Assembly: GCA_022828595.1 (NCBI GenBank)
Contig: JAKGHH010000007.1
Coordinates: 60,748,727-60,812,726 of the forward strand
Length of the DNA: 64,000 nucleotides
Reading direction: 5' to 3'
DNA from: Nelumbo lutea
Taxonomy: Eukaryota; Streptophyta; Magnoliopsida; Proteales; Nelumbonaceae
Part shown: positions 20,940 through 32,220 of the stretch, piece after piece
Numbering within the stretch: the first letter of the stretch is position 1
How the letters are laid out: each line of letters starts with the position of its first letter
Position numbers and translations under genes: made by a program
The notes under the pieces: model-generated
Told to the model about the DNA's origin: nothing
Databases searched by the model: none
What the model saw: only the letters and a program-made list of their open reading frames with translations

Positions 20940-21992
20940 CTTTTTTTTTTCTTTCATTAAAAATATTCAAAAAGTACAAAGCACTGTACAACGAAGATCT
21001 GTACAAGGATAACCAGATCTAAGCCTATACTCATTCCCATATATAAATTCCTATTGCTTTACAAAAAGAAAATTCCAATAAAAAAAGATTGTTGGATTTT
21101 AATCTCATAAGAGATTAAATCCAATGGGTTTGATCAATGAATTACATGAGAAATTGAACTTGCACACTTGATTGAAAAATTGGTTTTTTTCTTACAAAAC
21201 ATAATTTTGAACTTGTCCCACATTGGAAAATTACAAGTTTCGTTTTTAGTATTTCAATAGGAGCTGATTTTACTCCTTAGTATTAGTAGAGGAGAGTATG
21301 GGGATTTGATACCACGCAACGCACGCACATGTGTGCGGCGCTTTAGAGGTGCACTTTGCTCGCACCCACGTGGCTCGCAATGGGCGGTTTTGGTTTTGGT
21401 GTGTTGCTGACCGTTGATCACCATTGATGAGATCAACGGTCACGATTCGATCGGGTGTGATCAAGAGGCACAATTCAAAATCAATAGTAACTAACTGATA
21501 ACTACTTTTTAAACAGTCACAATACATTGTGACTGTTCAATGTGCCTTTTCTAAACCAACACCTACATTTTCCTCATACTTCTTCACAAATTATTTAAGG
21601 AGCATGAATCAGACTCTAAAACACACAATTTTCAAAATTCACACACACTCTTTCTCAATCCGGTCTGCTACAGTCTCACAGAAGGTTTCTTTGGAGATTC
21701 TTCAACTTTGTTGGTTACAGATTCTCACCCAAGGCTCTGTTGTATCCTAAGAATAAATTTGCCTACAACCCAACAACAAATTCAATAAAACTGAGTGGGG
21801 GCAAATAACGTTCTAAAGACAGTGTCTTTAGACGCGCCTCAGAGATTCTCTTCCAAAGTTACAGTGACCCCATTTTTCCCCAATAGCCCTGTACAACGAA
21901 GATCTATACAAGGATAACCAGATCTGAGCCTATACTCATTCCCATATATAAATTTCTATTGCTTTACAAAAAGAAAATTCCAATCAAAAAAG
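20940..21992. repeat. 104-bp direct repeats flanking an LTR-like block
   Basis: ctgtacaacgaagatct…aagaaaattccaat occurs at 20984-21087 and 21889-21991 with about 95% identity. Between the copies, 21090-21775 starts TGTTGGATTTT and ends CCCAACA (terminal TGTTGG/CCAACA), as an LTR would. The first copy leads, on the minus strand, to a LINE-like 3' end (TTTTTAATGAAAG then poly-A, 20941-20960). No 5-bp duplication is visible around the LTR-like block, so a 905-bp segmental duplication with loss is possible. Confidence 0.6.
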
Positions 21993-22369
21993 TATGAGCT
22001 GCTCGTTTTTCTTTTAATACAACGAAGAGAAGAGGTAAAAACAAAATGAGGAACAAAAGGCTTAAACAAGTTAATGGTTCAGCATTTCCTAATAAAGTCT
22101 ACAACCCAACACATCAGGCAGTCATTACACCAAGGCTATAATTTTAGGCAACAGAAAGAGTAAATACTTCATTCAGAAACATAACTCTTATCCGAACGAA
22201 CAGATCTGAAAATGACTGACATAAAAGAAAATATAAATTCAAATATTTTTAGCCAATTCTAGTAAAATAAAAACAGCTCTTTTAGATCTGAAAATAAAAA
22301 CAGTTAATCCAATTGAACTTAATTAAAACAGAACAAACAATGGTAATAAAGGGGGAAGTTGAGGGTTAC

Positions 22370-22425
22370 CTGAAAGATTATATTTTCGTAGAAAACCAGC
22401 GGTTGTTGCAGCATCCCAGTCATAC
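22370..22425 (-). pseudogene. XYLA: Isolated xylose isomerase exon
   Basis: The minus-strand 56-bp exon, between a gttctgtcag acceptor and a gtaacc donor, encodes YDWDAATTAGFLRKYNLS in the only frame without a stop. This matches the conserved plant and bacterial xylose isomerase segment after EPKPQEPTKHQ (EC 5.3.1.5, xylose to xylulose). Split codons at both ends (CA|G and G|GN) fit that gene. Searches by eye for the neighbours (IEPKPQEPTK upstream, NIECNHATLSGH downstream) found nothing in 12-45 kb. It is either a captured exon or one exon of a gene with exceptionally long introns. The sequence itself is intact. Confidence 0.75.
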
Positions 22426-23356
22426 CTGACAGAACATTATCAGATTTCAGAAAACTAGCTAAAGAGTCTCTTTTCATTTTTGACTGAGAAATTTTACAAA
22501 GTATGCCAACTAAATGTGGCAAAAAAAAATCTTGTTTCTCTATGCTGTTTTAGAATTATTACTACCAAGTACCAATAATGCAAGATGCATTATATAAAAT
22601 ATTAAAATCCAAATTTTAAGGCTTTAAGCTTCAAAAGTTCAAATAAGAAAGAAATATACCAGTTCAAGTTTCAAATCAAAATTGAAAAACAAGGGATGCC
22701 TCAACCTTAGATTCTGCAGTGGCTCTCGGCTCCAATGGAGTGGTCACTATGCAAATGATGGTTCGGTTCCTTGAAAAATCATAGTATTTCAAAAAAAAGA
22801 GTTAATTAAAAATCATTGAAATGGCTGAATGAGAGATAAGAACTAAAATCTAAAGTTCTGAGCCGAATAATGGTGGTTCTGAACTGAAAGTGGTCGCCAA
22901 CTCACTTAGTTACCTTAAAAATCACGTTGGCCACCGGCAGCCATAGTGAAGATAGTTGCCGGAGGTTGGAGTCCACAATGGTTGCCGGCAGATGCAGCGA
23001 AGATAGTCACTTGTGCCGTTCCTTTCAAGAAGCGGTTGATAAAGAGTGAAAGACTCGAAAGTCGAAGCTTTAGTCGCCAGCGGGTGCTTCCTTTCAAGAC
23101 TTTCGAAGGTTAAATGTTATGATATATTTGGCATTTTATTTTTGTTTTATTTTTATTTTTAAATAAAAAAACAAAATTTATAAAATACTGAACTGCTAAC
23201 CGTTGCCTGGGTCAAACGGGTCGACGGTTTTTTGACATTTTCAATGGTTTTTCATCAAATGATGGCTCAAGGTAAATCTGGAACCATTTGAGTGACCGGT
23301 TTCCTATCCGAATAGTCCGCGTGACTGTCTAGGTCAGCGACAGTTCAAAAATGTTA
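22426..23356. other. No further exon recognised
   Basis: AT-rich to 22690. A CCGGC/GCCGGAG-rich block follows (22900-23100; minus ORF MKGSTRWRLKLRLSS), and then the hAT-like right subterminal zone. No domain is visible. Confidence 0.35.
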
Positions 23357-23364
23357 TGCATTAT

Positions 23365-23559
23365 TGTCTACTTCACAAGCCTCCGCATTATTCGGAAGAC
23401 GTTCGATGACTACTGAACTATGAGATCCATACTGAGAGGCTTTCGTGTTTCCATCAATGAGAGAGAGAGAGAGAGAGATCTATCCATAGACGTCAACTTC
23501 TTGGAGGAGTAGCAAAGGATTCTAGGTCATGAGAAGCCACCAATTTGTATATAAAAATA
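23365..23559. repeat. Short spacer with (GA)n run
   Basis: No gene. A (GA)n run lies at about 23459-23479. Confidence 0.6.
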
Positions 23560-23739
23560 ATTCACAAGAGGGTAAAATTGGTATTTGGAAAAATTGATGC
23601 ATCATTCTAACGTTATTGTGATGGAAGGGAGGTTTTTGTTGAATTTCTCAAAAATTCAGGGAGGTATTTGTCATAATGAAACTATAAGAGAGGTTTTTAT
23701 GATTGTTACAAACTTTAGGAGAAGTTTTTGTATTTTACC
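23560..23739. repeat. Right arm of the ~180-bp inverted repeat pair
   Basis: Reverse-complement partner of 18062-18240, sharing GGTAAAATACAAAAA, TCATAAAAACCTCTCTTATA and ACAAAAACCTCCCTTC in the same order. Confidence 0.6.
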
Positions 23740-23962
23740 TTTTTTTTGGTTTTTAACTTTTTATTTCTATTTTTTGGAATTCAACTATGATAACTAACTT
23801 AACCAGCAATCAACCAATATGATTAACCAAATTAAAAAACCAATCATGGTCATTGGGTCACAAGTTACACACTAAATTAAACTCAAATCCTAATATTTAG
23901 ATTTTTTTCTATATAAACAATTAAAATATAAATATAAATTTAAATTAAACAAAAAATAAAAC

Positions 23963-24160
23963 TTATATATATATATATATATATGTCTGTGTGTGTTTTA
24001 CATGTATAATATGAACACTATTTTTATTGATATAATATATAAAACACGCTAGTGTGTCATAGTGTGTGTGTGTGTATGTGTGTGTGTGTGTTACATGTAT
24101 AATATGAACACTATTTTTATTGATATAATATATAAAACATGCTAGTGTGTCATAGTTTGA
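23963..24160. repeat. (TA)n, (TG)n and a ~70-bp tandem duplication
   Basis: A (TA)n run at 23964-23984 is followed by two copies of tttacatgtataatatgaac…gctagtgtgtcatag (23997-24064 and 24090-24159), separated by (TG)n with one interruption. Probably slippage-driven. Confidence 0.85.
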
Positions 24161-24580
24161 CATGTTTCACCGAGATGATCAAACCAATGACCTATGACCT
24201 AAAGGCAAGAATGGTTGACCTATGGGCTGGTTTTAAAAACCGACTTCGAGGGAGGTTGGACTATTTTTGCCTCCAAGTCATGGGTCACCGGTTTGGCCGT
24301 TCGGGTCGGATGGGTCAAATCATGCCACATCAGCATATATATACATGTATTTTATCAATGAAAGTATAGTTATTTTTTTAGATGTAATGTGTATATTTAA
24401 TTTATATTATTAATTCATTTTAATCATTTTATTTATAAAATACTAAAAATTGTAATTTGAGGCCAAAAGGGTTTTTTTTTTGTGAAAATAGTGGGGCAAG
24501 GCACTTAGGACACACAGATCTCAAAAAGTTACACAAAATAAAAAATAATATCCATCTTAATCAAATATTCAAGCACAAAA

Positions 24581-24959
24581 CAGTGTTTTCAACCCGCTGT
24601 TGACTCGGCCGATTAAACCATTTGAACTGTCACACGATCAAGATTTTGGGTCCGGTTTGAGTAAAACTTGGACAAAGGTCAAAACACATTGACTTGATTA
24701 AAAACTGACCGACGCGGATGATTGGTCTGTTGAACTGGTTGACCTGGTTATTGGGTCACAGGTTGCATACTAACAATTTATGCAAACTATAGATGTTGAC
24801 ATGGCACAGTGTCACACGCTTGACCTGGACAACCGAACTGATGACCCACAAACTAGAGGCAAAAATGATTCAGCCTCCAGATCTGTGTTTAAAAGACTAG
24901 CACAAAGTTATAACCTCTACAAGTTTGCACATATATACACATTTGTTTTTAAAACACTA
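24581..24959. mobile_element. hAT-type element, 379 bp
   Basis: Left end CAGTGTTTTCAACCC; right end, inverted, TAGTGTTTTAAAAAC. The 8-bp flanks are gcacaaaa (24573-24580) and gcacaaag (24960-24967). The words gacctggttattgggtcaca and ttgacctggacaaccgaact resemble the element at 36274-36862. The last ~60 bp and the downstream flank are duplicated (gactagcacaaagttat at 24895, cactagcacaaagttat at 24955), so the right edge may instead be 24899. Confidence 0.65.
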
Positions 24960-25254
24960 GCACAAAGTTATCGCCTCTAGAAATGTGTACATATATACAC
25001 TTTTTTGCTGCCCATAACCCTGTAACTGGCTCAAATGATCAATAGTTTAAGTGCTTGGGTCAGTTGGTTGTTTGGACTTGAGTGGTTGAGTCAATGACCC
25101 AAAATAAAATAAAAAATATAATATATAATATAATCATTGCTATTTTTTCTTATCAAATTAAATCTTAATATTTTTCCAAGAAAACATAATTAGAAACTTC
25201 CCTTTTCCTACCACGAAGGCCACAACATTTTATACTTTGTCCCTCCAATGAAAT

Positions 25255-25570
25255 TGATCACACGCCAATCCTAATTCTCCCTCCATCTCTTTTCCGACTC
25301 TTCGTCTTCAACTTGAATTAGAACACCATCAACTAGTTGGAATTAAGAAAAAGAATAGAACGAGAAATTAATCTCTCTTTCGACTCTTCATCTTCTACTT
25401 GAATTACAACACCATCAACTAGGTCAAGCATGCTAGATGGGGCTATCTATGGTCAGGATATCTCATTCTTGTGGCAAATTCATCTTCAAATTAATCTCTG
25501 TTTGTCATGATCAGGATATCTCATTCTTCCAACGTTAGGTCGAGCAAGACTGTGGCTATCTATGGCCAAG
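25255..25570. repeat. Overlapping local duplications
   Basis: ttcgactcttc(g/a)tcttc(a/t)acttgaatta(g/c)aacaccatcaacta recurs at about 25293 and 25380; gatcaggatatctcattctt recurs at 25453 and 25510; ggctatctatgg recurs too. These are low-order duplications without a coding frame. Confidence 0.7.
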
Positions 25571-25758
25571 CATGCTTTGTGTATCCAAAATTTCTATATG
25601 CATCTCTTTCTCTCTCACCCAATTTAATATTGTTTATCTTTCGTGTTTGTTTTAGGAAGGATCTAACTTAGACTTTCTCCAGCCCATAAGTTTTGAACTA
25701 TAGCATATATCATCCACAAAGAGAGTTTCTTTGCGCATCATCTATTTATTCTCTCTCC

Positions 25759-25784
25759 ATATATATATATATATATATATATAT
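25759..25784. repeat. (AT)n microsatellite
   Basis: Perfect AT run of 13 units. Confidence 0.95.
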
Positions 25785-25789
25785 TGCTT

Positions 25790-28700
25790 CAACACCAATA
25801 GAATTATTATATTCTGTTGATAGAAATTCATAGAGAGCTATATTATTTCAATAAAATACCATTGGGAATCAAACAATTAACTTAATAATTTATTTACTTT
25901 TGATAAGGCAATCCATAGAGAAGTAGGACCACCATGTTTGTGTTGATTGTTATTCAGTTAATTATTATATTTAATAAGATAATGTTGTATTGGATGTTAT
26001 ATGCAAACCCCATATGTACATGTTAAATGTAAATTTAATTGTTAAATATATGAATACCTATGGAAAATAAACCCAAAAAAGATCTCTTGTTCAACTACAT
26101 AGATGTATGCAAAAAAGATCACTTTGGAGATTCCCTAATGAAGAACAAAGTTTGTAGCCTTCAATCATAAAAGATAGCCATGATGGTATAAATAAAAAAA
26201 TAAATAAAAAGAGAACCTTATGGGTGGGGATAGTCTAGCTAAAGTGCTTTTCAAGATGTTAAAGGAGAGATAGAAGGGAGATACTCCGTTTCTCTCTTCA
26301 CATCCTAAGGATTTTGGTAGGAAAGGAATGGTTTCTTGATATAAAAACATCAATGGTCCATTTGGTTGTTGAGAAACAATGGGATGAGAAAGGAATTTCT
26401 CATTTTTGGTATCTTGTGTTTGTTTGCTGAGACTTATTATCCTACAAAATCTGCTTCTAGTGTTTGGTTTATGAGAAAATTTTGCAGCATGTTTGATTTT
26501 ATCCCACTTGGATAGATCCATGTTTTCTCCAACTCCACAACGCAACCCTATTTATGAGTGACATGGCATATTTGAACATTCACATGTCGCATGCTGACAT
26601 GGCAATATTAAAAACAAAATGAGCATTGAAAATGTAGGATATTTGTAATAGTTAATTTAGAAAAAGTAGCTCTCAAAGTTGTAACTTCCTCAACAACTGC
26701 AGCTCTCAAAGTTAGAAAAAGTAGCTCTCAACAACTGCGTATGACCTCCTCTTCCCTAACCCCTTCCATTCAGCCGAGCCATTTGGTCGTTTGCCCACAT
26801 TTGGTTAGATATATCCTCTCTAACACAACGTCATTTTCTAACAGTCTCTAGAGTCTATCCCCGGTTTCACTAAGTAATGGCAAGAGTTAGAATGAGGCAT
26901 TAGATGAGAAATTCAAATAGAATGTTGAATTCAAAGCCCAAGTCAATATGACCAACTTGCTCAATCGATATTCCTTGACTCTTCACCTAGTTCCCCAAAT
27001 CCATGGGGTGGAAGATAAGGGTTGTATGGCTATTCTTCTTTAAACAGTCTATGGCAATGGTGAAGAGTGAAAGACTGTGAAGTATAATGGAGACAATGAT
27101 AATATCAAATTAATAACTACTTTGACTTATAGACAATGTATTAGGATTCATCAAATACCATGAGGTGGGGTTGGGGCTTAGTATTTTGAGTTTGAGGAAC
27201 TCAATGAAGTCCTGCAATAGTATCCAAGTTGAAGTTATTGACTTCAAGCAAACCATATACTGCACTCTACAGATAAGCCAAGTTTCTCTTTCAATATGAA
27301 ACAGACAAAAGAAAAATGAAAGCAAAAAGGAAAAAAAAATCTAAGAAACATAAAAATTTTATTATCCTAAGATGACCATGGATCATGTGATAAATGAAAA
27401 GGAAATATAAAAATAAATTAATCTTTTGTGTTTTCTAGGGTATTAAAAGAGAACACAACCACTCAAAAATTCAATTAATTGAACTCATACTCTTGTTATA
27501 AACTTGATCCAAGTCCAACTTGCGTGCTTTTTAAAATTAATGTATAATACTCTAAAATTATTAAAAAACCGTTCCTAATATGTTTTGTACAAGACTCAAG
27601 GGGTCTACAGACATTCAACAATTTCTTGGTTGACTTCCTAAATTAAAGAAAATAAGGCAGGTCTGAGATCACGTTATTGGTTTGCCTGGAATGACCTAAA
27701 ACAAATCGAATTAAAAATAACAGAAAATAAGGCAGGTCTGAGATCAATATTAACAATATTACCAACCCAATAAAACGCTAAACCTAAAATAGATAAAAAT
27801 TAAAATCAACACAAAAAAAGGTAGATCTGAGTTCATTTTAACATTTAGTGCTAACAAAGCTGCTAGATCTGGAAGATGTAGATGCCGGAATCCAGATTTA
27901 AAGCTCAGATGTTAAAATGAACAGAAATGGTTGTCAGCATGGAAAATGACACCTCTAACAGTAGATCTGCCATTTTTCTGTGAATGGAAATAGGTCTAGA
28001 ACTAGGGTGGTGGTAAAAGAAGGCAAGATTTGAAGGGGGATTCATTCAATGAAAGAAGACAAAAATGGTACAAAAATGGGCGAAAATCATGAGAGGATGC
28101 CAAATCTGAGCTTACCTTTTGAAAAAATTGTTAGAGATGATGCTGGTGAGATGACCATTGAAGGGTGTTTGAGAAGAAGGCAATGCTCTCTGGGTTGTTG
28201 GCTCAACAAAATTTTCTCAAAAAAGGCCTCAATTTTCCTTTCTCAGTGGTGTCTCACCATTTTGGTGCGACCTCGTGTATTGGTTTTCGGGAAACTGCGC
28301 CCCAAATCTTTTTCTTCCCATCCTAGTTTTCCTTTAAAACAAACAATTGGAAAATCGAGTATTCTTCAAAGATTCTTCCTTTCTCATCCCATTCTCGGCA
28401 ACCAAACATACCACACGAGGGAGGGGAAGAGGGGCCACTTAGTTAAAAACCAAGGCCATGAGTTTGATTCTAATTCTAATTCCAATTATTTGGTTTGATC
28501 CAAAGCTGACAACAGTGGAAATCATACTTTTATACTCCTGGTCATGAGTATGATTTTGATTCCTATGTGCATACCTATGCAACAATGAGCCAGCACTTAT
28601 ATAGGGACACAAGTGGTTCTAGAATCTAGGAAAAATCCAATACAACCTTCATTAATACTTATTTTCTAATAAGTATCACTACCAACAAAGACATCAATTT

Positions 28701-29150
28701 TGATGGATGAATATTGGATGGGAATCAAAACTAATAAAGAAAAAGTTGCTAGTTGTTCCATTACAAGTGTGGTCTAATACATGCATAGAATGAATTAATG
28801 AAAGTTAAAAAGTTAAAAACAAAAGATACAATACAAATTCCGCCAATTTCTACAACTGGATGTTGATTTACCTATTATCTTTTACATAAGCTAGTTATAT
28901 TACAAACCCATTTAAGAGGGTATCAACTCTAGAGAAGCTAGATAGCTTAAACAGAATGTCGATTTTGTAGCTGTTGTAAGCCCATTTCCAACCTTGAAGG
29001 TTTTTACCGAATACAACTTCATGTGTTATGGGTTACTCAGGTGATCTAATGCCAAAATCCGTTGCGTGAAAGCCCTCCAAATTGAGCACTACCTCTAGAA
29101 AGCTTTTCAGTTTGACTTGCCCAATGCCCAACAAGTAGGTAGAGGGAATA
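25790..29150. other. Long stretch without a recognised gene
   Basis: AT-rich DNA. It holds an inverted repeat pair (26355-26400 with 28369-28412) and the word agaaaataaggcaggtctgagatca twice (27647, 27721). The ORF of 149 codons at 28049-28498 (+) has no recognisable domain, and its 3' half includes the inverted-repeat word, so I do not call it a gene. Confidence 0.5.
26355..28412. repeat. Inverted repeat pair 2 kb apart, possible TIR element
   Basis: ggtccatttggttgttgaga…tgggatgagaaaggaa (26355-26400) pairs with the reverse complement of 28369-28412 (ggtatgtttggttgccgaga, then tgggatgagaaaggaa), about 85% over 43 bp with one 3-bp gap. TTTGGTTG-type ends occur in Harbinger-like MITEs. No target duplication was found, so two separate MITE ends are equally possible. 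Confidence 0.45.
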
Positions 29151-29410
29151 CTTGAAACTCTAAAATTCTTTTATGCATTCAAAGAATTCCAGAAATCAAC
29201 ACCAAAGTCTACCTTCCTCAACCTTTGAAACTCTGGAAGCAGCAACACCCAACCAGTAACTGTCGATCTGATAACAACCACCATCTCTTCCATACTTTTC
29301 TTTTTCCCCTCAAAGAGTCTTCAGTTTCTTTCTTTCCATATCTCCCAACACACAATAAATGTTATATAGGTCCATAAAATCTTACATTTAATACCACCAT
29401 GGATCCTTAG
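29150..29410 (-). mobile_element. LINE zf-RVT fragment
   Basis: The minus-strand reading FIVCWEIWKERN, a stop, then LFEGKKKSMEEMVVVIRSTV matches the IWxERNxRLFE block at the end of the zf-RVT domain. No 3' end or target duplication was found. Confidence 0.65.
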
Positions 29411-30544
29411 CCAGCAACTAAAGTAATCTAATATATAACACCCTTAGCTTTAATAGGGATCCATTTAATGGTTGGTCGTGATTCCTCGAAAGTGGAAAAC
29501 TGGAAACATGGATGGCAACTCATATGAGACTCAGATTTAGATAAGAATCCAGTGCTCCCAGACCCAAGATGCCCCCTTATAAAAATGAGTAACAAAATTG
29601 GTAACAGAACATGACCAATCAATGAAAAGGTGGATCATGAGGCAAATGAGGATGAAGATAGTTTAGAAGAAGAGCTATAGTTAGAGGAAAATGAAGGTGA
29701 AGAGGGGTTTGGATGAGGAGAAAGGAAGAAATAGAAGTTCTTAATCCTTTAAAAAGCTTGAACATGTAACTAGGGAGTTTGGATGAGAAAATTTAGAGTA
29801 TATGTGGAGAGTGAAGATTACAAATGGAATGATTAAAAAAGGAAGGATGGGAAGGAACAATAAGTAAATCAATTGAAAAATAAAACGAGAAAGATAAAAC
29901 AGAAGAGAGGAAAGAAAGAAAGATCTTTTAATCAAATGAGTGGAGTTAGGAACTGCTGAAAGGGAGCAATAGGGAGTTAGGAAGAATTAATGAGCATTTG
30001 AGAAGTTTCAGAGCATCATGGTTTGTTGCTGCTTGGGTTGACTTAGTTTTTTGTGTTTACATTGGAGTGTTCTGAGTAAGGTGGGGGTGATATTATGTTT
30101 GTTCATTGTTTACTGATTTCCTATCACCATTTTTTGTGCGGTATCTATTGTTTTTCTAACAAAATTTACGTTACCATAAAAAATGAAAATCAATGGCAAT
30201 CTCATGTGAATATCTTCAAAAAAAATGTCAGTCTCATGTGCCAATATCCAAATTCATTAGGAAAAGTATGATATTAATAAGAGAATTTCAAACCGCCACT
30301 GTAGCAATTTCATTTGAGCAATGAAACCTGATTGTTAATCTAATGCAAAGGATGATTACCCTTGCCACCTAGAGTGCTTAGGCCATAGATGATGTTAAGA
30401 TAACCCAATTTGTTCAATCTTTAGCCCATAAGATCTAATGATATCCATCAAGTGTTGGGTCCTACACTTGGGCTTGTTCACCTCATGCAGTCATTACGAG
30501 TGTAGTCTCATATATGCACCTAATGTATGCACAACATACATGTT
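29411..30544. other. No recognised gene
   Basis: AT-rich; the short ORFs at 29428-29622 and 29741-29935 (minus) show only hydrophobic low-complexity sequence. Confidence 0.4.
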
Positions 30545-30749
30545 AGTTGAACCATAGTTTTAAAAAGATAAAGAGGCGAGGCATGAGGCATACGCCTTAA
30601 GGCGAGGTGGCAAAAAAAAAGCCCTGCCTCAATAGCCTCAGTCTTCATCTACGAGGCTTAAGCCTTAGACATGTGGAGGCGTACGTCTTTCGCCTTGTGC
30701 CTCATAGCTCATGAGGCGTGTGCCACAATCAATTTCCCCTGCAAAAAGA

Positions 30750-31400
30750 AAAATAAATGTTTCTAGAGAGGTAGCTGAGGGACAATTTGGCCCGTCCAAT
30801 GATGTGACGACACGTGTAGTAACGGAATGATGTGGTGACACCTCAGTGACCTTGGGCATCTTAGTGATCCCAGTCACCTCATGCACCTCAGGTCTCCCAA
30901 CTAGACCGAGGCTCGAGTAGCTCAATTATAGGTACCAACTTGCCGAGGTGCCACATAACCTCCATTTAGAAGCAAGTCAGTTGTCTCCAATTTCCTCGAG
31001 GTCATGGCACCACGTCAACGAAGTTTATCTCCTCCCCACCCGATTCAGACAAACCTGGATAAGCCTTATAAGCTTATGCAGAGTCCATCTTCGGGTGCGA
31101 AACCAACTCCAGACCATACGGGCCAAGGATCTCAGACACACATTATGAGGCCTATGGCAGCTCACCTATATAAAGGCCTTGCCTCCAATCTTACAAGGTA
31201 CGTGTGACTAAGTTCTCAAATTCTCTTGCAAACTAGATTTCTCTCTCAAATCTCCACATCGCTAATTTAAGCATCAGAGTGCCCACACCAGGTAGAGCAC
31301 CCCGGACACTCTGACAGACTTGTTTTGTAGTTCAACCAAGAGACATCTCTAGCCCGACGTCTAAACTATCCTCCAGCAAGGAGCTACTAGATCATGCTAC
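30750..31400 (+). repeat. Gypsy-like LTR (probable solo LTR)
   Basis: A GC-richer block than its surroundings, with a strong TATA box CTATATAAAGG (31166-31176), a CT-rich leader (ctctcaaatctccac), and an LTR-style downstream part (cagagtgcccacaccaggta…gacactctgacag). The edges are uncertain. No internal region or second LTR is present. The ORFs inside it do not resemble proteins. Confidence 0.5.
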
Positions 31401-31419
31401 ATCAGTAACAATGGAATTA

Positions 31420-31430
31420 AGAGGGAGAGA

Positions 31431-31486
<56 letters not shown>
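31420..31486. repeat. (GA)n microsatellite, 67 bp
   Basis: GA run with one GACA interruption at 31441-31444. Confidence 0.95.
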
Positions 31487-31488
<2 letters not shown>

Positions 31489-31939
31489 ATGTGATTCATG
31501 TAAATAGGTAAAAGGGAATGAACCTTTGTTATTCTTATTCATAAATCACCAAAGAAGATAACTATGGTCTTCTTCTTTTTTCATGCTCTTTTGTTGGAAA
31601 TCCATCGGTAGAGTTGACTAAAAGAGTGAGATCGCCAGAGCAAACCCTATTCTTATTGAATCAGAGAAGATGGAAGTTTCAACGATGCATTTGTTGGGAA
31701 TCTACCACTACCACTGGATCAGTTACGTTTCTTCTTCACGCATTGTCATTTTCATGCTCTGTTTATTGAAAATCCATCTACCAACCAGTCTGTTTATATA
31801 GATTCAAGTCTACAAGTTGCTTCAAAACTTGAACAATATTTTTAAGTTCAGATGTTTTGAGATCAATTGTACTTTAACAGAAAATTTTTAGGTGTGAAAA
31901 GATTGGTGAAAAACTAACAAGTTGTATTTTAATGTTTCA

Positions 31940-32220
31940 AAAAAGTACACTACAGCCCACTGTAGAATTCTAAAATTACAACCCCCCTATAAATCGCATA
32001 GTACCTATGGATTTGGCATCAATCCACAGTTAGGATTCATCCCACCTGACGGATAAGTACTTCTGTATTTAATCTTTCTGAGAAGTGCACTGCAGCCCAC
32101 TGCAGAATTATGAAATTGCAACCTCCCATGTTTTATTAGTAGCCCCCTATAAACCACATCCTACCTGTGAATTTAACATCAATCCACCATCAGGATTCAT
32201 TCCACATGTATGGTGGGACT
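31940..32220. repeat. Copies 2 and 3 of the unnamed repeat, in tandem
   Basis: aaagtacactacagcccact (31942) and gaagtgcactgcagcccact (32091) begin two units about 149 bp apart. Each continues gtagaatt…aaattacaacc…taaa(t/c)c(g/a)cat…atcaatccac. They share these words with 16760-16935. Confidence 0.7.

Larger units (their letters stand above)
20598..23356. mobile_element. hAT-like element (2.76 kb) carrying a gene exon
   Basis: Left end CAAGGTTTTAAAAACCG. The right end, inverted, is TAACATTTTTGAACTGTC, a loose terminal match. The flanking 8-mer tgcattat is perfect (20590-20597, 23357-23364). Both subterminal zones carry GGTTC/GGGTC words as in the other hAT copies. Inside are a LINE 3' end near 20950, an LTR-like block (21090-21775) within a 104-bp direct repeat pair, and a xylose isomerase exon. 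No transposase was seen. Confidence 0.55.

Noticed and set aside
20719..21006. Minus ORFs rich in Phe, Tyr and Ile resembling a membrane protein
   Set aside because: AT-rich composition alone gives such frames; they lie in a mobile element.
22705..22765. Minus-strand string reading NHHLHSDHSIGAESHCRI, recalling the xylose isomerase NHATLSGHSCHHELETARI region
   Set aside because: It lies on the wrong side of the YDWDAATT exon for a minus-strand gene, has gaps and a stop, and has no splice sites; treated as coincidence.
28049..28498. 149-codon plus-strand ORF, MKEDKNGTKMGENHERMPNL
   Set aside because: No recognisable domain, no neighbouring exons, and its end overlaps a repeat arm; kept only as a note.
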